NCBI GenBank assembly: GCA_037439945.1
Contig: JBBIVA010000002.1
Coordinates: forward strand, 1 to 64,000
Direction of reading: 5' to 3'
DNA from: CALEUX01 sp037439945
GTDB lineage: Bacteria; Bacteroidota; Bacteroidia; Bacteroidales; Marinilabiliaceae
DNA length: 64,000 bases
Shown: one piece after another, positions 44,543 to 53,010 of the stretch
Position numbering within the stretch: the first letter of the stretch is position 1
Layout: the number at the start of each line of letters is the position of its first letter
Made by a program: the position numbers and the translations under genes
The notes under the pieces: generated by a model
Databases searched by the model: none
The model's input: the letters and a program-made list of their open reading frames with translations, nothing else
What the model was told of the DNA's origin: nothing

Positions 44543-46093
44543 ATGGCTCAGGAAGATGTTTTTAAAAAGCTGGTTGCCCACTGTAAAGAATATGGGTTTG
44601 TTTTTCAAAGCAGTGAAATTTACGATGGATTAGGGGCTGTTTATGACTACGGACAATATGGGGTGGAATTAAAAAACAATATTAAAAAATATTGGTGGGA
44701 TTCAATGGTCCTATTGCATGAGAACGTTGTAGGAATTGATTCAGCAATATTTATGCATCCCACAATTTGGAAAGCTTCGGGGCATGTTGATGCGTTTAAT
44801 GATCCGTTAATTGATAATAAAGATAGTAAAAAAAGATATAGGGCCGATGTCCTTATTGAAGAGCTAATGGCAAAATACGATAGCAAAATTGACAAGGAAG
44901 TTGAAAAAGCATCCAAAAAATTTGGTGATACCTTTAATGAAGGAATGTTCCGTTCAACCAATCCAAGGGTATTGGAGAATATTGGTAAAAAACAGGAGAT
45001 ACACCAACGTTTTGTTAAAGCATTAAATGACAGTAACCTTGAAGAGCTTAAACAAATTATTGTTGATTATGATGTGGTTTGCCCCATATCAGGAACTAAA
45101 AACTGGACCGATGTGCGGCAGTTTAACCTGATGTTTTCTACCGAAATGGGATCAACTGCCGATGGGGCACAAAAAATTTATTTACGTCCCGAAACCGCAC
45201 AAGGCATTTTTGTAAATTTTCTTAATGTACAAAAAACAGGACGGATGAAAATTCCGTTTGGAATTGCCCAAATTGGTAAAGCGTTTAGAAATGAAATTGT
45301 AGCCCGTCAGTTTATATTCAGGATGCGCGAATTTGAACAAATGGAAATGCAGTTTTTTGTGGCACCGGGCGAGGAGTTGCAGTGGTTTGAAAAATGGAAG
45401 GAAGTGCGAATGAAATGGCATAAATCGCTCGGAATGGGTGATCATAAATACCGTTTTCACGATCACGATAAGCTGGCTCATTATGCAAATGCAGCAACCG
45501 ACATTGAGTATGAAATGCCTTTTGGATTTAAAGAGGTTGAAGGGATACATTCCCGTACAGATTTTGATTTATCCCAGCACCAACAGTATTCAGGAAAGAA
45601 AATGATGTATTTCGATCCGGAGAAAAATGAAAGTTATGTGCCATATGTAATTGAAACTTCAATCGGGGTTGACAGAATGTTTTTAAGTATTATGGCCGGT
45701 GCTTACTGCGAAGAAGATGTTAAAGGTAAAGATGGTGAAAGTGATTCAAGGGTTGTTTTAAAACTTCCGGCCGTTTTGGCGCCGGTTAAACTTGCAGTTT
45801 TGCCATTGGTTAAAAAGGATGGATTGCCTGAGTTGGCACGATCAGTTGTATCTCAGTTAAAGTTTAATTTCAATTGCCAATACGATGAGAAAGATTCGAT
45901 CGGTAAAAGATACAGGCGTCAGGATGCAATTGGAACCCCATATTGTGTTACCATTGATCATCATTCAATTGAAGATAATACCGTTACTATTCGTTACCGT
46001 GATACTATGGAACAGGAAAGGGTTAAAATAAGTGACCTTTTAAATATTATTTCAGGAAAGGTTGAAATGAAAGAGTTGTTCAAGAGGTTATAA
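44543..46093 (+). CDS. glyS: Glycyl-tRNA synthetase (single-chain, dimeric class II type)
   Basis: Product of 516 residues. Class II motifs are present: RPETAQGIFVNFLNV (motif 1 region), GIAQIGKAFRNEI and FRMREFEQMEMQFF (motif 2), and ETSIGVDRMFL (motif 3). The anticodon-binding domain follows (LAPVKLAVLPLVKKDGLPEL). The domain order matches the alpha2 eukaryote/archaea-like GlyRS found in Bacteroidota rather than the GlyQ/GlyS tetramer. Monocistronic; followed by repeat R2. Confidence 0.95.
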   Translation: MAQEDVFKKLVAHCKEYGFVFQSSEIYDGLGAVYDYGQYGVELKNNIKKYWWDSMVLLHENVVGIDSAIFMHPTIWKASGHVDAFNDPLIDNKDSKKRYRADVLIEELMAKYDSKIDKEVEKASKKFGDTFNEGMFRSTNPRVLENIGKKQEIHQRFVKALNDSNLEELKQIIVDYDVVCPISGTKNWTDVRQFNLMFSTEMGSTADGAQKIYLRPETAQGIFVNFLNVQKTGRMKIPFGIAQIGKAFRNEIVARQFIFRMREFEQMEMQFFVAPGEELQWFEKWKEVRMKWHKSLGMGDHKYRFHDHDKLAHYANAATDIEYEMPFGFKEVEGIHSRTDFDLSQHQQYSGKKMMYFDPEKNESYVPYVIETSIGVDRMFLSIMAGAYCEEDVKGKDGESDSRVVLKLPAVLAPVKLAVLPLVKKDGLPELARSVVSQLKFNFNCQYDEKDSIGKRYRRQDAIGTPYCVTIDHHSIEDNTVTIRYRDTMEQERVKISDLLNIISGKVEMKELFKRL

Positions 46094-46113
46094 TCCGGAA
46101 TTTATATTAATAT

Positions 46114-46329
46114 CACTAACTATCCGATAAAAAGTTGCTTTGTCACTAACAGGACAAAAGTTCAATTCTCAATTAAGTGTTTTACCGATATTTAGTCCCT
46201 AACGGTACTGTGCCGTCAGGTATTGAATATCGGTAAATATGAATCGACCCCAATTTTCAGTGTACTGTAGGGACACCGCAATTAGTTGGCATTATAACAT
46301 CTTATCGAAAAATTTATCGGACAGTAGTG
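46114..46329. mobile_element. Transposon-like repeat R2 (216 bp)
   Basis: Second copy of the TCACTACTRTCCGATAAA element, about 90 percent identical to R1 along its length by eye (left end CACTAACTATCCGATAAA with one extra A). The 9 bp on either side, TATTAATAT and TATTAAAAT, agree at 8 of 9 positions, a possible target duplication. The rest of the 46094-46543 gap contains only the terminator below. Confidence 0.75.
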
Positions 46330-46338
46330 TATTAAAAT

Positions 46339-46368
46339 AAAAAACCGGGCAAATCACCCGGTTTTTTT
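46339..46368. terminator. Terminator-like hairpin after repeat R2
   Basis: AAAACCGGG / CCCGGTTTTTTT, stem of about 10 bp with T-runs on both strands; could end glyS transcription from the left. Confidence 0.75.
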
Positions 46369-46543
46369 GTGGTAAAATAATAATCATGGTTGTTAAGCAA
46401 TGTATAGGCCTAATATTCTGTAAATTTCGCATGTTCCTAAATCAACTTTGATTCAACAATCTTTATTAAGGTACACTCCAAATACTAACCCAAAGCACAT
46501 CTTATTCGGTTAAATATTACTTGTAATATTTGCATTCAATATT

Positions 46544-47251
46544 TTAAGGATGAACAAGAGTACCTATTTTTTCACCGTCCAATACTTTTTTCAGATTACC
46601 TTTAATATCCATATTAAACACCAAAATTGGCAGATTATTTTCTTTACACATTGCAGTGGCTGTTAAATCAAGAACTTTTAGCCCACGTGAGTAAACTTCA
46701 TCAAATGAGATAGTTTCAAATTTCACAGCATTTGGGTCTTTTTCGGGGTCGGCATTATAAACTCCATCAACGCGGGTACCTTTAAGCATTACATCTGCTT
46801 CTATTTCAATTCCTCGCAACGATGAGCCGGTATCGGTTGTAAAGTAAGGATTGCCCGTGCCTGCAGAAAAAATTACAACTTCACCGTTGTTAAGCGATTC
46901 TATGGCTTTTGGTTTTGTGTAAAACTCTCCAATGGGTTCCATTTTTATTGCTGTCAGCACCCTTGCTTTTATTCCTTCTTTTTCGATTGCAGAGGCAAGG
47001 GCAAGGCTGTTTATTACTGTTGCAAGCATTCCCATTTGGTCGCCTTTATAACGGTCAAAACCTTTTGATGCACCAGATAGTCCCCTGAAAATATTGCCAC
47101 CGCCAATTACAATGCCTGCTTGCAGACCCAATCGGGCAATTTCAGCTATTTGCCCGGCATAATCATTTAACCGTTCTGAGTCGATGCCATAACCCTGTTT
47201 TCCCATAAGCGATTCACCGCTTAATTTTAAAAGTATTCTTTTATATTGCAT
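46544..47251 (-). CDS. pyrH: UMP kinase
   Basis: Amino-acid-kinase-fold enzyme of 235 residues that phosphorylates UMP to UDP. Conserved segments: RILLKLSGESLMG, GIVIGGGNIFRG, DRYKGDQMGMLATVINSLAL, FSAGTGNPYFTTDT and EADVMLKGTRVDGVY. It starts at the ATG at 47251 and has its own promoter element (47284-47291). In many bacteria pyrH follows tsf; here one opposite-strand lipoprotein gene intervenes. Confidence 0.96.
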   Translation of the reverse strand: MQYKRILLKLSGESLMGKQGYGIDSERLNDYAGQIAEIARLGLQAGIVIGGGNIFRGLSGASKGFDRYKGDQMGMLATVINSLALASAIEKEGIKARVLTAIKMEPIGEFYTKPKAIESLNNGEVVIFSAGTGNPYFTTDTGSSLRGIEIEADVMLKGTRVDGVYNADPEKDPNAVKFETISFDEVYSRGLKVLDLTATAMCKENNLPILVFNMDIKGNLKKVLDGEKIGTLVHP

Positions 47252-47283
47252 TTTATAAACTTTACCTTGTTTACAGATTATTT

Positions 47284-47291
47284 CAAAAGTA
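47284..47291 (-). promoter_or_regulatory. -7 promoter element for pyrH
   Basis: TACTTTTG on the minus strand, exact TAnnTTTG match, about 33 bp upstream of the ATG. Confidence 0.6.
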
Positions 47292-47491
47292 AATTAATTT
47301 TTTATTTGCCACAAGTTTAAAAAGGCTTGGTTTAAGCAGGTAGTTTTCACACATTAAATTGATGGTGTGCTTTTTGCTAAAGTGTTTGAAATGGAAATTT
47401 TTAGTAATTTAGTTTTCCGGTTTTTTCTCAAATGTAATCTCGTTGCATAAATGGGCCACATAATGCTGTAAGTATAACTTAAAGCAAAGCT

Positions 47492-48172
47492 ATGAATGCA
47501 AAAAACCTTAATCTGTTTCTGGTAATTTCGCTGATATTTTGTTCATGCAATCCGGTGTTTTTTACAGAGCCACAACCGTATGGTTCAAAAAATATTTTTG
47601 AATTTCCGGTAAAGTACAGGGGTGTCTGGATGGAGGGTCCCGATACAATTGTAATAAGCGCAAATGCCTATTTGAGTGTTAGTTATCGTAACGAATCGGT
47701 GCCTAAAAGTTTAGCCGATACATCATCAAATTATTTACTTGTAAACGATAAAATTTTCTTTGTAAAAAAGGAAGACCGGCTTCAATTAACAGGTGGTTAT
47801 CCTTATACAGTAATTAATGATACAATTTTCTATAAAAACAGGGAAGTTGTTGAAATTTTTCTCGGGGCAAAAACCTTTTTACGAAAGGTATCTGACATGC
47901 ACATTCTTAATATAAAAAGTGATGATCTGTGGTGGGAAATTATTTTGGTTGAAAAAGCTAAGAATGGGGGTATTTTAGGTCGAAGGTTATCGGAAGATGA
48001 TATGAAATTAATGGGAATTGACCCTATCATGAAAGGAGAAAATGTAAATTACTTTGATGTAAAATGGAAGGAAAAAGAGCTTGAGGATATAATTAACAGG
48101 GGCTGTTTTTCTGATACCCTTGTAAATTTGTCGGTTGACAATAAAATCAGGAAGCGTAGAAATATAAGGTAA
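47492..48172 (+). CDS. Hypothetical lipoprotein
   Basis: Product of 226 residues with a lipoprotein signal (MNAKNLNLFLVISLIFCSC, lipidation probably at C17 or C19). The mature part is beta-rich (EFPVKYRGVWMEGPDTIVIS, LTGGYPYTVINDTIFYKN) and no family is recognised. It is inserted on the opposite strand between tsf and pyrH and converges on tsf, ending at a shared bidirectional terminator. Confidence 0.65.
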   Translation: MNAKNLNLFLVISLIFCSCNPVFFTEPQPYGSKNIFEFPVKYRGVWMEGPDTIVISANAYLSVSYRNESVPKSLADTSSNYLLVNDKIFFVKKEDRLQLTGGYPYTVINDTIFYKNREVVEIFLGAKTFLRKVSDMHILNIKSDDLWWEIILVEKAKNGGILGRRLSEDDMKLMGIDPIMKGENVNYFDVKWKEKELEDIINRGCFSDTLVNLSVDNKIRKRRNIR

Positions 48173-48224
48173 AAGCAGTAATATAAGAATTGATAGCACT
48201 ACTAGGACCATCCGCGTTAAAAAT

Positions 48225-48259
48225 AAAAAAGCCTGCAATTTAGAGATGCAGGCTTTTTT
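48225..48259. terminator. Bidirectional terminator between the lipoprotein gene and tsf
   Basis: AAAAAAGCCTGCA / TGCAGGCTTTTTT, a 13-bp stem with a 9-nt loop and T-runs on both strands. Confidence 0.9.
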
Positions 48260-48270
48260 TATTTATTGAT

Positions 48271-49098
48271 TTAGTTATTCAGGGAATAACGTAGGAAAGT
48301 TGTCACAGTTAAAGCTTTGTCAGTTTTCTGCAAATATTCCTTTATGCTTATTTTTCCATCTTTTACGTATATTTGTTCTAAAAGGGTATTTTCCTTAAAG
48401 AATTTAGACAAACGTCCCTGTGCAATTTTATCCAGCATATCTTCAGGTTTTCCCTCATTTCGGGCCTGGTCTTTAGCTATTTCAAGCTCTTTTTCAATAA
48501 CATGCTGAGGTACTGAATCCTTATCAACTGAAACCGGGTTCATTGCTGCAATCTGCATTGCAACATCACGGCCTGTTTGAATATCAACGCCGGCCTGGTT
48601 TAGCCCTACAAGAGTTGCCAGTTTGTTGCCCGGATGGATATATCCAACAACTGTTTCAGCAGTAACTACTTCAAAATATGGCAAATCGAGCTTTTCACCA
48701 ATAACACCAATTTGCTCAGTAATTACATCTTTAACAGCAACTCCGTTTAATTTCAGTTCCTTAAGTTCATCTAAAGAAGTAACGTTGTTAGCAATTCCCA
48801 GTTCCAGAATTGAACCAGCCAATGCAATAAAACTCTCATTTTTTGCTACAAAGTCGGTTTCACAATTCAAAACCAGGATAGCACCCTTTTTGTTACCGGA
48901 TGCAACTTTCGCCAAAACAACACCTTCGGTTGCTTCCCTGTCGGCACGCTTATTAGCCACCGCCTGACCTTTTTTACGAATAATGTCAATTGCCTTGTCA
49001 AAATCACCTCCGGATTCGGTAAGGGCAACTTTACAATCCATCATTCCGGCACCGGTCATTTTTCTTAATTTGCTAACATCAGCAGCAGATATAGACAT
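48271..49098 (-). CDS. tsf: Elongation factor Ts
   Basis: Nucleotide-exchange factor for EF-Tu, 275 residues. The N-terminal UBA-like domain (VSKLRKMTGAGMMDCKVALTE) and the EF-Tu-binding motif TDFVAKNESF are typical. It is the last gene of the rplM-rpsI-rpsB-tsf operon, 26 bp after rpsB. Confidence 0.96.
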   Translation of the reverse strand: MSISAADVSKLRKMTGAGMMDCKVALTESGGDFDKAIDIIRKKGQAVANKRADREATEGVVLAKVASGNKKGAILVLNCETDFVAKNESFIALAGSILELGIANNVTSLDELKELKLNGVAVKDVITEQIGVIGEKLDLPYFEVVTAETVVGYIHPGNKLATLVGLNQAGVDIQTGRDVAMQIAAMNPVSVDKDSVPQHVIEKELEIAKDQARNEGKPEDMLDKIAQGRLSKFFKENTLLEQIYVKDGKISIKEYLQKTDKALTVTTFLRYSLNN

Positions 49099-49124
49099 GA
49101 TATTTCTTTTAAAAAGTGTTTGAA

Positions 49125-49988
49125 TTAATCATCAATTTCTTCTGAAGATTCAACTTCTATTGAGTCGTTAATATCTTCAACTTCATTTTCCTCGATGTCA
49201 TCATCTTTGCGTGCTTTAACACGAGCTTTACCTTCCCCTTTTTTACCTTTACTCTGAGCGTTTTTATCTTTTGATGCCGAGGGTTCATTATCCTTTTCAA
49301 CTTTACGTTCAGATAATCCTTCTTTAATGGCATCTACCATAACATTGGTTATTAACTCAATAGATTTGGTAGCATCATCATTGGCAGGAATAATGAAATC
49401 AATATTTTTCGGATCTGAGTTTGTATCAACAATTCCAAATACAGGAATATTAAGACGCAATGCCTCTTTAACAGCAATATGTTCTTTCATTACATCAATA
49501 ACAAACATTGCAGCCGGGAGTCGGTTCAGATCAGCAATACTTCCAAGGTTTTTTTCAAGTTTGGCTCTTTGACGGGTAATTTGAAGTTTTTCTCTTTTGG
49601 AGAGACTGTTCCAATGAGTTTCGCTCATAAGACGGTCAATAGAGCCCATTTTTTTCACAGCTTTCCGAATTGTAGGGAAATTGGTTAACATACCACCAGG
49701 CCAACGTTCAACCACATATGGCATGTTTACCGAGCCTATTTTATCGGCAATTATGTCTTTAGCTTGTTTTTTTGTTGCAACAAATAAAATTTTGCGGCCC
49801 GATTTGGCTATCTGTTTAAGCGCATCGGCAGCCTCGTCAATTTTAATTGCTGTTTTGTGAAGGTCGAAAATGTGAATCCCATTACGTTCCATAAAAATAT
49901 ATGGGGCCATGGCAGGGTTCCACTTTCTTTTAAGGTGGCCGAAATGTACTCCGGCATCTAATAATTCCTGAAAATTAGTTCTTGGCAT
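49125..49988 (-). CDS. rpsB: 30S ribosomal protein S2 with long charged tail
   Basis: Ribosomal protein of 287 residues. The core ends near residue 225 with DATKSIELITNVMVDAIKEG; the remaining ~60 residues are a low-complexity tail of Lys/Glu/Asp/Ser (KDKNAQSKGKKGEGKARVKA, then EENEVEDINDSIEVESSEEI). S2 is usually 230-260 residues; Bacteroidota versions often carry such tails. Confidence 0.95.
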   Translation of the reverse strand: MPRTNFQELLDAGVHFGHLKRKWNPAMAPYIFMERNGIHIFDLHKTAIKIDEAADALKQIAKSGRKILFVATKKQAKDIIADKIGSVNMPYVVERWPGGMLTNFPTIRKAVKKMGSIDRLMSETHWNSLSKREKLQITRQRAKLEKNLGSIADLNRLPAAMFVIDVMKEHIAVKEALRLNIPVFGIVDTNSDPKNIDFIIPANDDATKSIELITNVMVDAIKEGLSERKVEKDNEPSASKDKNAQSKGKKGEGKARVKARKDDDIEENEVEDINDSIEVESSEEIDD

Positions 49989-50093
49989 TTTTTGTTTTTT
50001 AAGTCGTTTACATTCTTTTTTGTTTAGGCAACCCGAAAGTAGTTCTTTAAAAGAAATCTTTCAGGTTTAGATACTAAACGCTCCTGTGCAATA

Positions 50094-50480
50094 TTAACGT
50101 TTACTGAACTGGAATCTTTTGCGGGCTTTGGGACGACCTGGTTTTTTCCGTTCAACTATTCGTGAATCGCGGGTCATAAAACCCTGTGCGCGAAGAGCAG
50201 GTTTGTCTTCGGGGTTAATTTTAGCCAGAGCGCGGGCAATTGCAAGACGCAAAGCCTGGGCCTGTCCTGTAATACCACCTCCGTTAAGATTTACTTTAAT
50301 ATCAAAATTGCCTGCAACACCAAGCAGATTTAAAGGTTGCTTAACAATGTACTGCAAGGTGGCTGCGGGAAAGTAATTTTGAAGATCTCTGCTGTTGATA
50401 GTTATCTGGCCTTTTCCTTCGCTAAGATAGACGCGGGCAACCGCTTCTTTTCTTCTTCCTATAGCATTTATCACTTCCAT
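50094..50480 (-). CDS. rpsI: 30S ribosomal protein S9
   Basis: Product of 128 residues beginning MEVINAIGRRKEAVARVYLS and ending with the basic tail RPKARKRFQFSKR that reaches the ribosomal P site. The start lies 5 bp after rplM. Confidence 0.96.
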   Translation of the reverse strand: MEVINAIGRRKEAVARVYLSEGKGQITINSRDLQNYFPAATLQYIVKQPLNLLGVAGNFDIKVNLNGGGITGQAQALRLAIARALAKINPEDKPALRAQGFMTRDSRIVERKKPGRPKARKRFQFSKR

Positions 50481-50485
50481 ACTGC

Positions 50486-50941
50486 TTATTTAATGGTGTT
50501 TAAATCAATTACCCTGGGCTTTTGTGCCTCATGCTTGTGCTCCGAACCTGAGTAAACAAACAGGTTTCTGAAAAGCTGCCGTCCTAATTTTGTTTTTGGC
50601 AGCATACCTTTAATTGTTCGCTCAACCAATCTCTCAGGACTTTTTGCAAAAAGCATTGCAGGAGTTACTTCTCTTTGTCCTCCGGGGTATCCGCTATGAT
50701 AGAAAAACACCCTGTCGTTCCATTTGTTGCCCGTAAGTTTTACCTTGTCGGCATTGAGGATTATTACGTTGTCCCCGCAATCCATGTGGGGTGTGTAATT
50801 TGGCTTATGCTTCCCTCTTAGAAGTTTCGCCACTTCTGAACCCAAACGACCAATAACCTTATCGGTAGCATCTACTACTAACCACTCTTTTGTAATGGTT
50901 GCATGAGTGGCTGATTGGGTTTTGTAACTTAATTTATCCAC
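50486..50941 (-). CDS. rplM: 50S ribosomal protein L13 (GTG start)
   Basis: Product of 151 residues with the L13 pattern LVVDATDKVIGRLGSEVAKL, DCGDNVIILNADKVKLTGNK and MLPKTKLGRQLFRNLFVYSG. The start codon is GTG (GTGGATAAATTA), matching the usual N-terminus MD-LSYKT. First gene of the operon, with an unusually long leader. Confidence 0.95.
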   Translation of the reverse strand: MDKLSYKTQSATHATITKEWLVVDATDKVIGRLGSEVAKLLRGKHKPNYTPHMDCGDNVIILNADKVKLTGNKWNDRVFFYHSGYPGGQREVTPAMLFAKSPERLVERTIKGMLPKTKLGRQLFRNLFVYSGSEHKHEAQKPRVIDLNTIK

Positions 50942-51105
50942 AGTCTCTCTTTTGTTTTGATATTAAACCTACAATTATTAATTAATGTTGCCGGTGTATA
51001 AAGTGTATCAGCCAGGCACCCTAAAGCCGGAATTACTCTAAGGCGGTGAACAAACAACTGAAATACAAATGAATTACACCTACGGGTACGGATAATAATC
51101 GGGCG
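50942..51105 (-). promoter_or_regulatory. Long 5' leader of the rplM operon
   Basis: About 160 nt between the -7 element (TAATTTTG at 51106-51113, minus strand) and the GTG start. The leader contains complementary GC-rich segments (for example CCGG and GGTGCCTGG with later CACCGG) that could fold, as expected of a ribosomal-protein autoregulatory leader. L13 leaders have been described in Bacteroidia; whether this one belongs to that class cannot be decided here. Confidence 0.5.
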
Positions 51106-51113
51106 CAAAATTA
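51106..51113 (-). promoter_or_regulatory. -7 promoter element for rplM-rpsI-rpsB-tsf
   Basis: TAATTTTG on the minus strand, exact TAnnTTTG match, with TTGG in the expected -33 position (51133-51136). Confidence 0.65.
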
Positions 51114-51221
51114 GAGTAAATATTTATAATTTCCAATGGTTAATAATGATTGATGAAAAAAAACAACATTTTTTGTTTAAAAATGATGTGATAGAATGGT
51201 TAATTATTTAGAATTTTTTTT

Positions 51222-51386
51222 CACTACTATCCGATAAAAAGTTGTTTAGTCCCTAACGGTACTGTGCCGTCAGGTACAGAATATCGGTAAAGATGAATCG
51301 ACCCCAATTTTCAGTAGTGTCCTGTAGGGACACCTCAATAAGTCTGCATTATAGCATCTTATCGAAAAATTTATCGGACAGTAGTG
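51222..51386. mobile_element. Transposon-like repeat R3 (165 bp, internally deleted)
   Basis: Third copy of the TCACTACTRTCCGATAAA element. Relative to R1 it lacks about 55 bp between TTGTCCCTAACGA and TTAGTACCTAACGG, as if by recombination between those two similar sequences. Flanks ATTTTTTTT and AATTTTTTT are a possible 9-bp target duplication (8 of 9 identical). Confidence 0.75.
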
Positions 51387-51556
51387 AATTTTTTTGATAA
51401 TTGCCAGTAATCACATATTCAGAATGATTTGTCGATAATTTCTCATTGTTACTTTTAATGCAAATACATTATTCATTTTTTTTACTGAATTCGTATTTCG
51501 CTTAATAGACTGCCATTCTTTAAAAAATGAGTTGGTGTACAAGCAATAAAATGTAT

Positions 51557-51564
51557 TAATTTTG
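51557..51564 (+). promoter_or_regulatory. -7 promoter element for galE
   Basis: TAATTTTG, exact TAnnTTTG match, 29 bp before the ATG at 51594; GTTG at 51531-51534 is a possible -33 element. Confidence 0.65.
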
Positions 51565-51593
51565 CATCATTAACCTTAGAAATTACATACTTT

Positions 51594-52619
51594 ATGCAGA
51601 AACAGGTATTAGTAACAGGAGGAACAGGGTATATTGGTTCACATACGGTAGTGGAGCTTCAAAACAGCGGATTTGATGTTGTTGTTGTTGATGATTTGTC
51701 AAACTCGGAAATAGGAGTTATTGGCTCAATTGAAAAAATTACGGGCAAAAGGCCAAAATTTGAAAAGTTTGATTTGTCAGATAAAGGATTAACCGATTCA
51801 TTCTTTATAAACTATCCAGGGATTGAGGCAATTGTTCACTTTGCTGCATATAAAGCTGTGGGTGAATCGGTTGAAAAACCATTGGATTATTATAGGAACA
51901 ATCTGAATTCGCTTTTGAATATACTTGATAATATGAAAATCCATAACATAGGTCAAATGGTTTTCAGTTCAAGTTGCACTGTTTATGGTCAACCCGAAAT
52001 ATTACCGGTTACTGAATGGACTCCTCGTAAACCTGCGGAATCCCCTTACGGAAACACAAAAGCCGTGGGTGAGGATATCATAAGGGATTTTTGCAAGGTA
52101 AACACAGATATTAAATGTATTGCCTTACGATATTTTAATCCAATCGGGGCGCACCCTTCTGCTTTAATTGGTGAATTACCCAAGGGTGTTCCCAATAATC
52201 TGGTACCATATATTACTCAAACCGCGGCTGGACTTCGGAAGGAACTTAGCATTTTTGGTAACGATTACAACACTTTTGATGGTTCTGCTATTCGTGATTA
52301 CATAAATGTAGTAGATTTATCAAAGGCACATGTGATTGCCATTAACAGGCTATTAAAAAATCATCAAAAAACCAATTATGAATTTTTTAACATCGGAACC
52401 GGCGAAGGTAATTCGGTGTTACAGTTGGTTAAAACCTTTATTGATGTTACCGGGGTTAATTTACCTTATAAGATAGTTCCACGGCGACCCGGAGACATTG
52501 AAAAAACATGGGCTGATACAACCCTTGCAAATAATGAACTTGGATGGAAGGCTGAAAAATCACTTGGTGAAACACTGCTTTCGGCTTGGAACTGGGAGAA
52601 GAAAGTTCGTGGAATTTAA
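51594..52619 (+). CDS. galE: UDP-glucose 4-epimerase
   Basis: Short-chain dehydrogenase-type epimerase of 341 residues interconverting UDP-glucose and UDP-galactose. NAD-binding motif VTGGTGYIGSHTVVEL at the N-terminus, catalytic Ser region FSSSCTVYG and YxxxK in SPYGNTKAVGED, and substrate loop RYFNPIGAHPSALIGE are all present. It lies between repeat R3 and rfbB and supplies nucleotide sugars for envelope glycans. Confidence 0.94.
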   Translation: MQKQVLVTGGTGYIGSHTVVELQNSGFDVVVVDDLSNSEIGVIGSIEKITGKRPKFEKFDLSDKGLTDSFFINYPGIEAIVHFAAYKAVGESVEKPLDYYRNNLNSLLNILDNMKIHNIGQMVFSSSCTVYGQPEILPVTEWTPRKPAESPYGNTKAVGEDIIRDFCKVNTDIKCIALRYFNPIGAHPSALIGELPKGVPNNLVPYITQTAAGLRKELSIFGNDYNTFDGSAIRDYINVVDLSKAHVIAINRLLKNHQKTNYEFFNIGTGEGNSVLQLVKTFIDVTGVNLPYKIVPRRPGDIEKTWADTTLANNELGWKAEKSLGETLLSAWNWEKKVRGI

Positions 52620-52869
52620 TATTTCATTGCTTTGATCAAACTAATTTTCTAATTTGGATGTTATGTTGTGTAAATGCTTTAAGAGGATATAAATAATAAG
52701 TTGGACAGTTTTTTATAATTTTAATAAGAATCAAATTTGAATTAATTTTTCGTATAACCGGTTATTTGAAAACCAGGTAATAAGCAGATTGCAAAAGTTT
52801 TTTGAATAAGTATATAAAGCGTTAATTTGTAGATATTTGGGTGGTTTTGTATAGGTTGCATAACGCCAT
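52620..52869. other. Intergenic stretch after galE
   Basis: AT-rich, no open frame of note and no strong terminator seen before the leader repeats that begin near 52870. Confidence 0.35.
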
Positions 52870-52923
52870 GCCCCATGAATACCAGGGGGAGTTAATTATT
52901 TTTTTAAAAAATATTTACGGATG
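52870..52923 (+). repeat. Hairpin leader repeat, copy 4
   Basis: CCCCATGAATACCAGGGG hairpin, then an A/T-rich run and ATATTTACGGATG. The final ATG opens a 22-codon reading frame (52921-52989). Confidence 0.55.
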
Positions 52924-52989
52924 AAACTCACCACGAATGTTCGCGGTGAGAGTTCCCCCGATGAACAGGGACAAGCTATCCGACCATAA
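52921..52989 (+). CDS. Possible 22-residue leader peptide
   Basis: ATG of leader copy 4 opens MKLTTNVRGESSPDEQGQAI-RP and stops at TAA within leader copy 5, 18 bp before rfbB. The nucleotide sequence also folds: TCACC-A-CGAA / TTCG-C-GGTGA near its start. The second copy of the same leader starts rfbB, so this may equally be a repeat unit that happens to be open. Weak coding support. Confidence 0.3.
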   Translation: MKLTTNVRGESSPDEQGQAIRP

Positions 52990-53010
52990 ACTAAAAATTA
53001 TTTACGGATG
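52954..53010 (+). repeat. Hairpin leader repeat, copy 5, ending in the rfbB start codon
   Basis: TCCCCCGATGAACAGGGAC, then AAGCTATCCGACCA, TAAACTA and AAATTATTTACGGATG, whose final ATG is the rfbB initiation codon at 53008. Confidence 0.6.

Noticed and set aside
50119..50376. 85-residue plus-strand frame opposite rpsI
   Set aside because: Mirror frame of a conserved ribosomal gene; no independent support.
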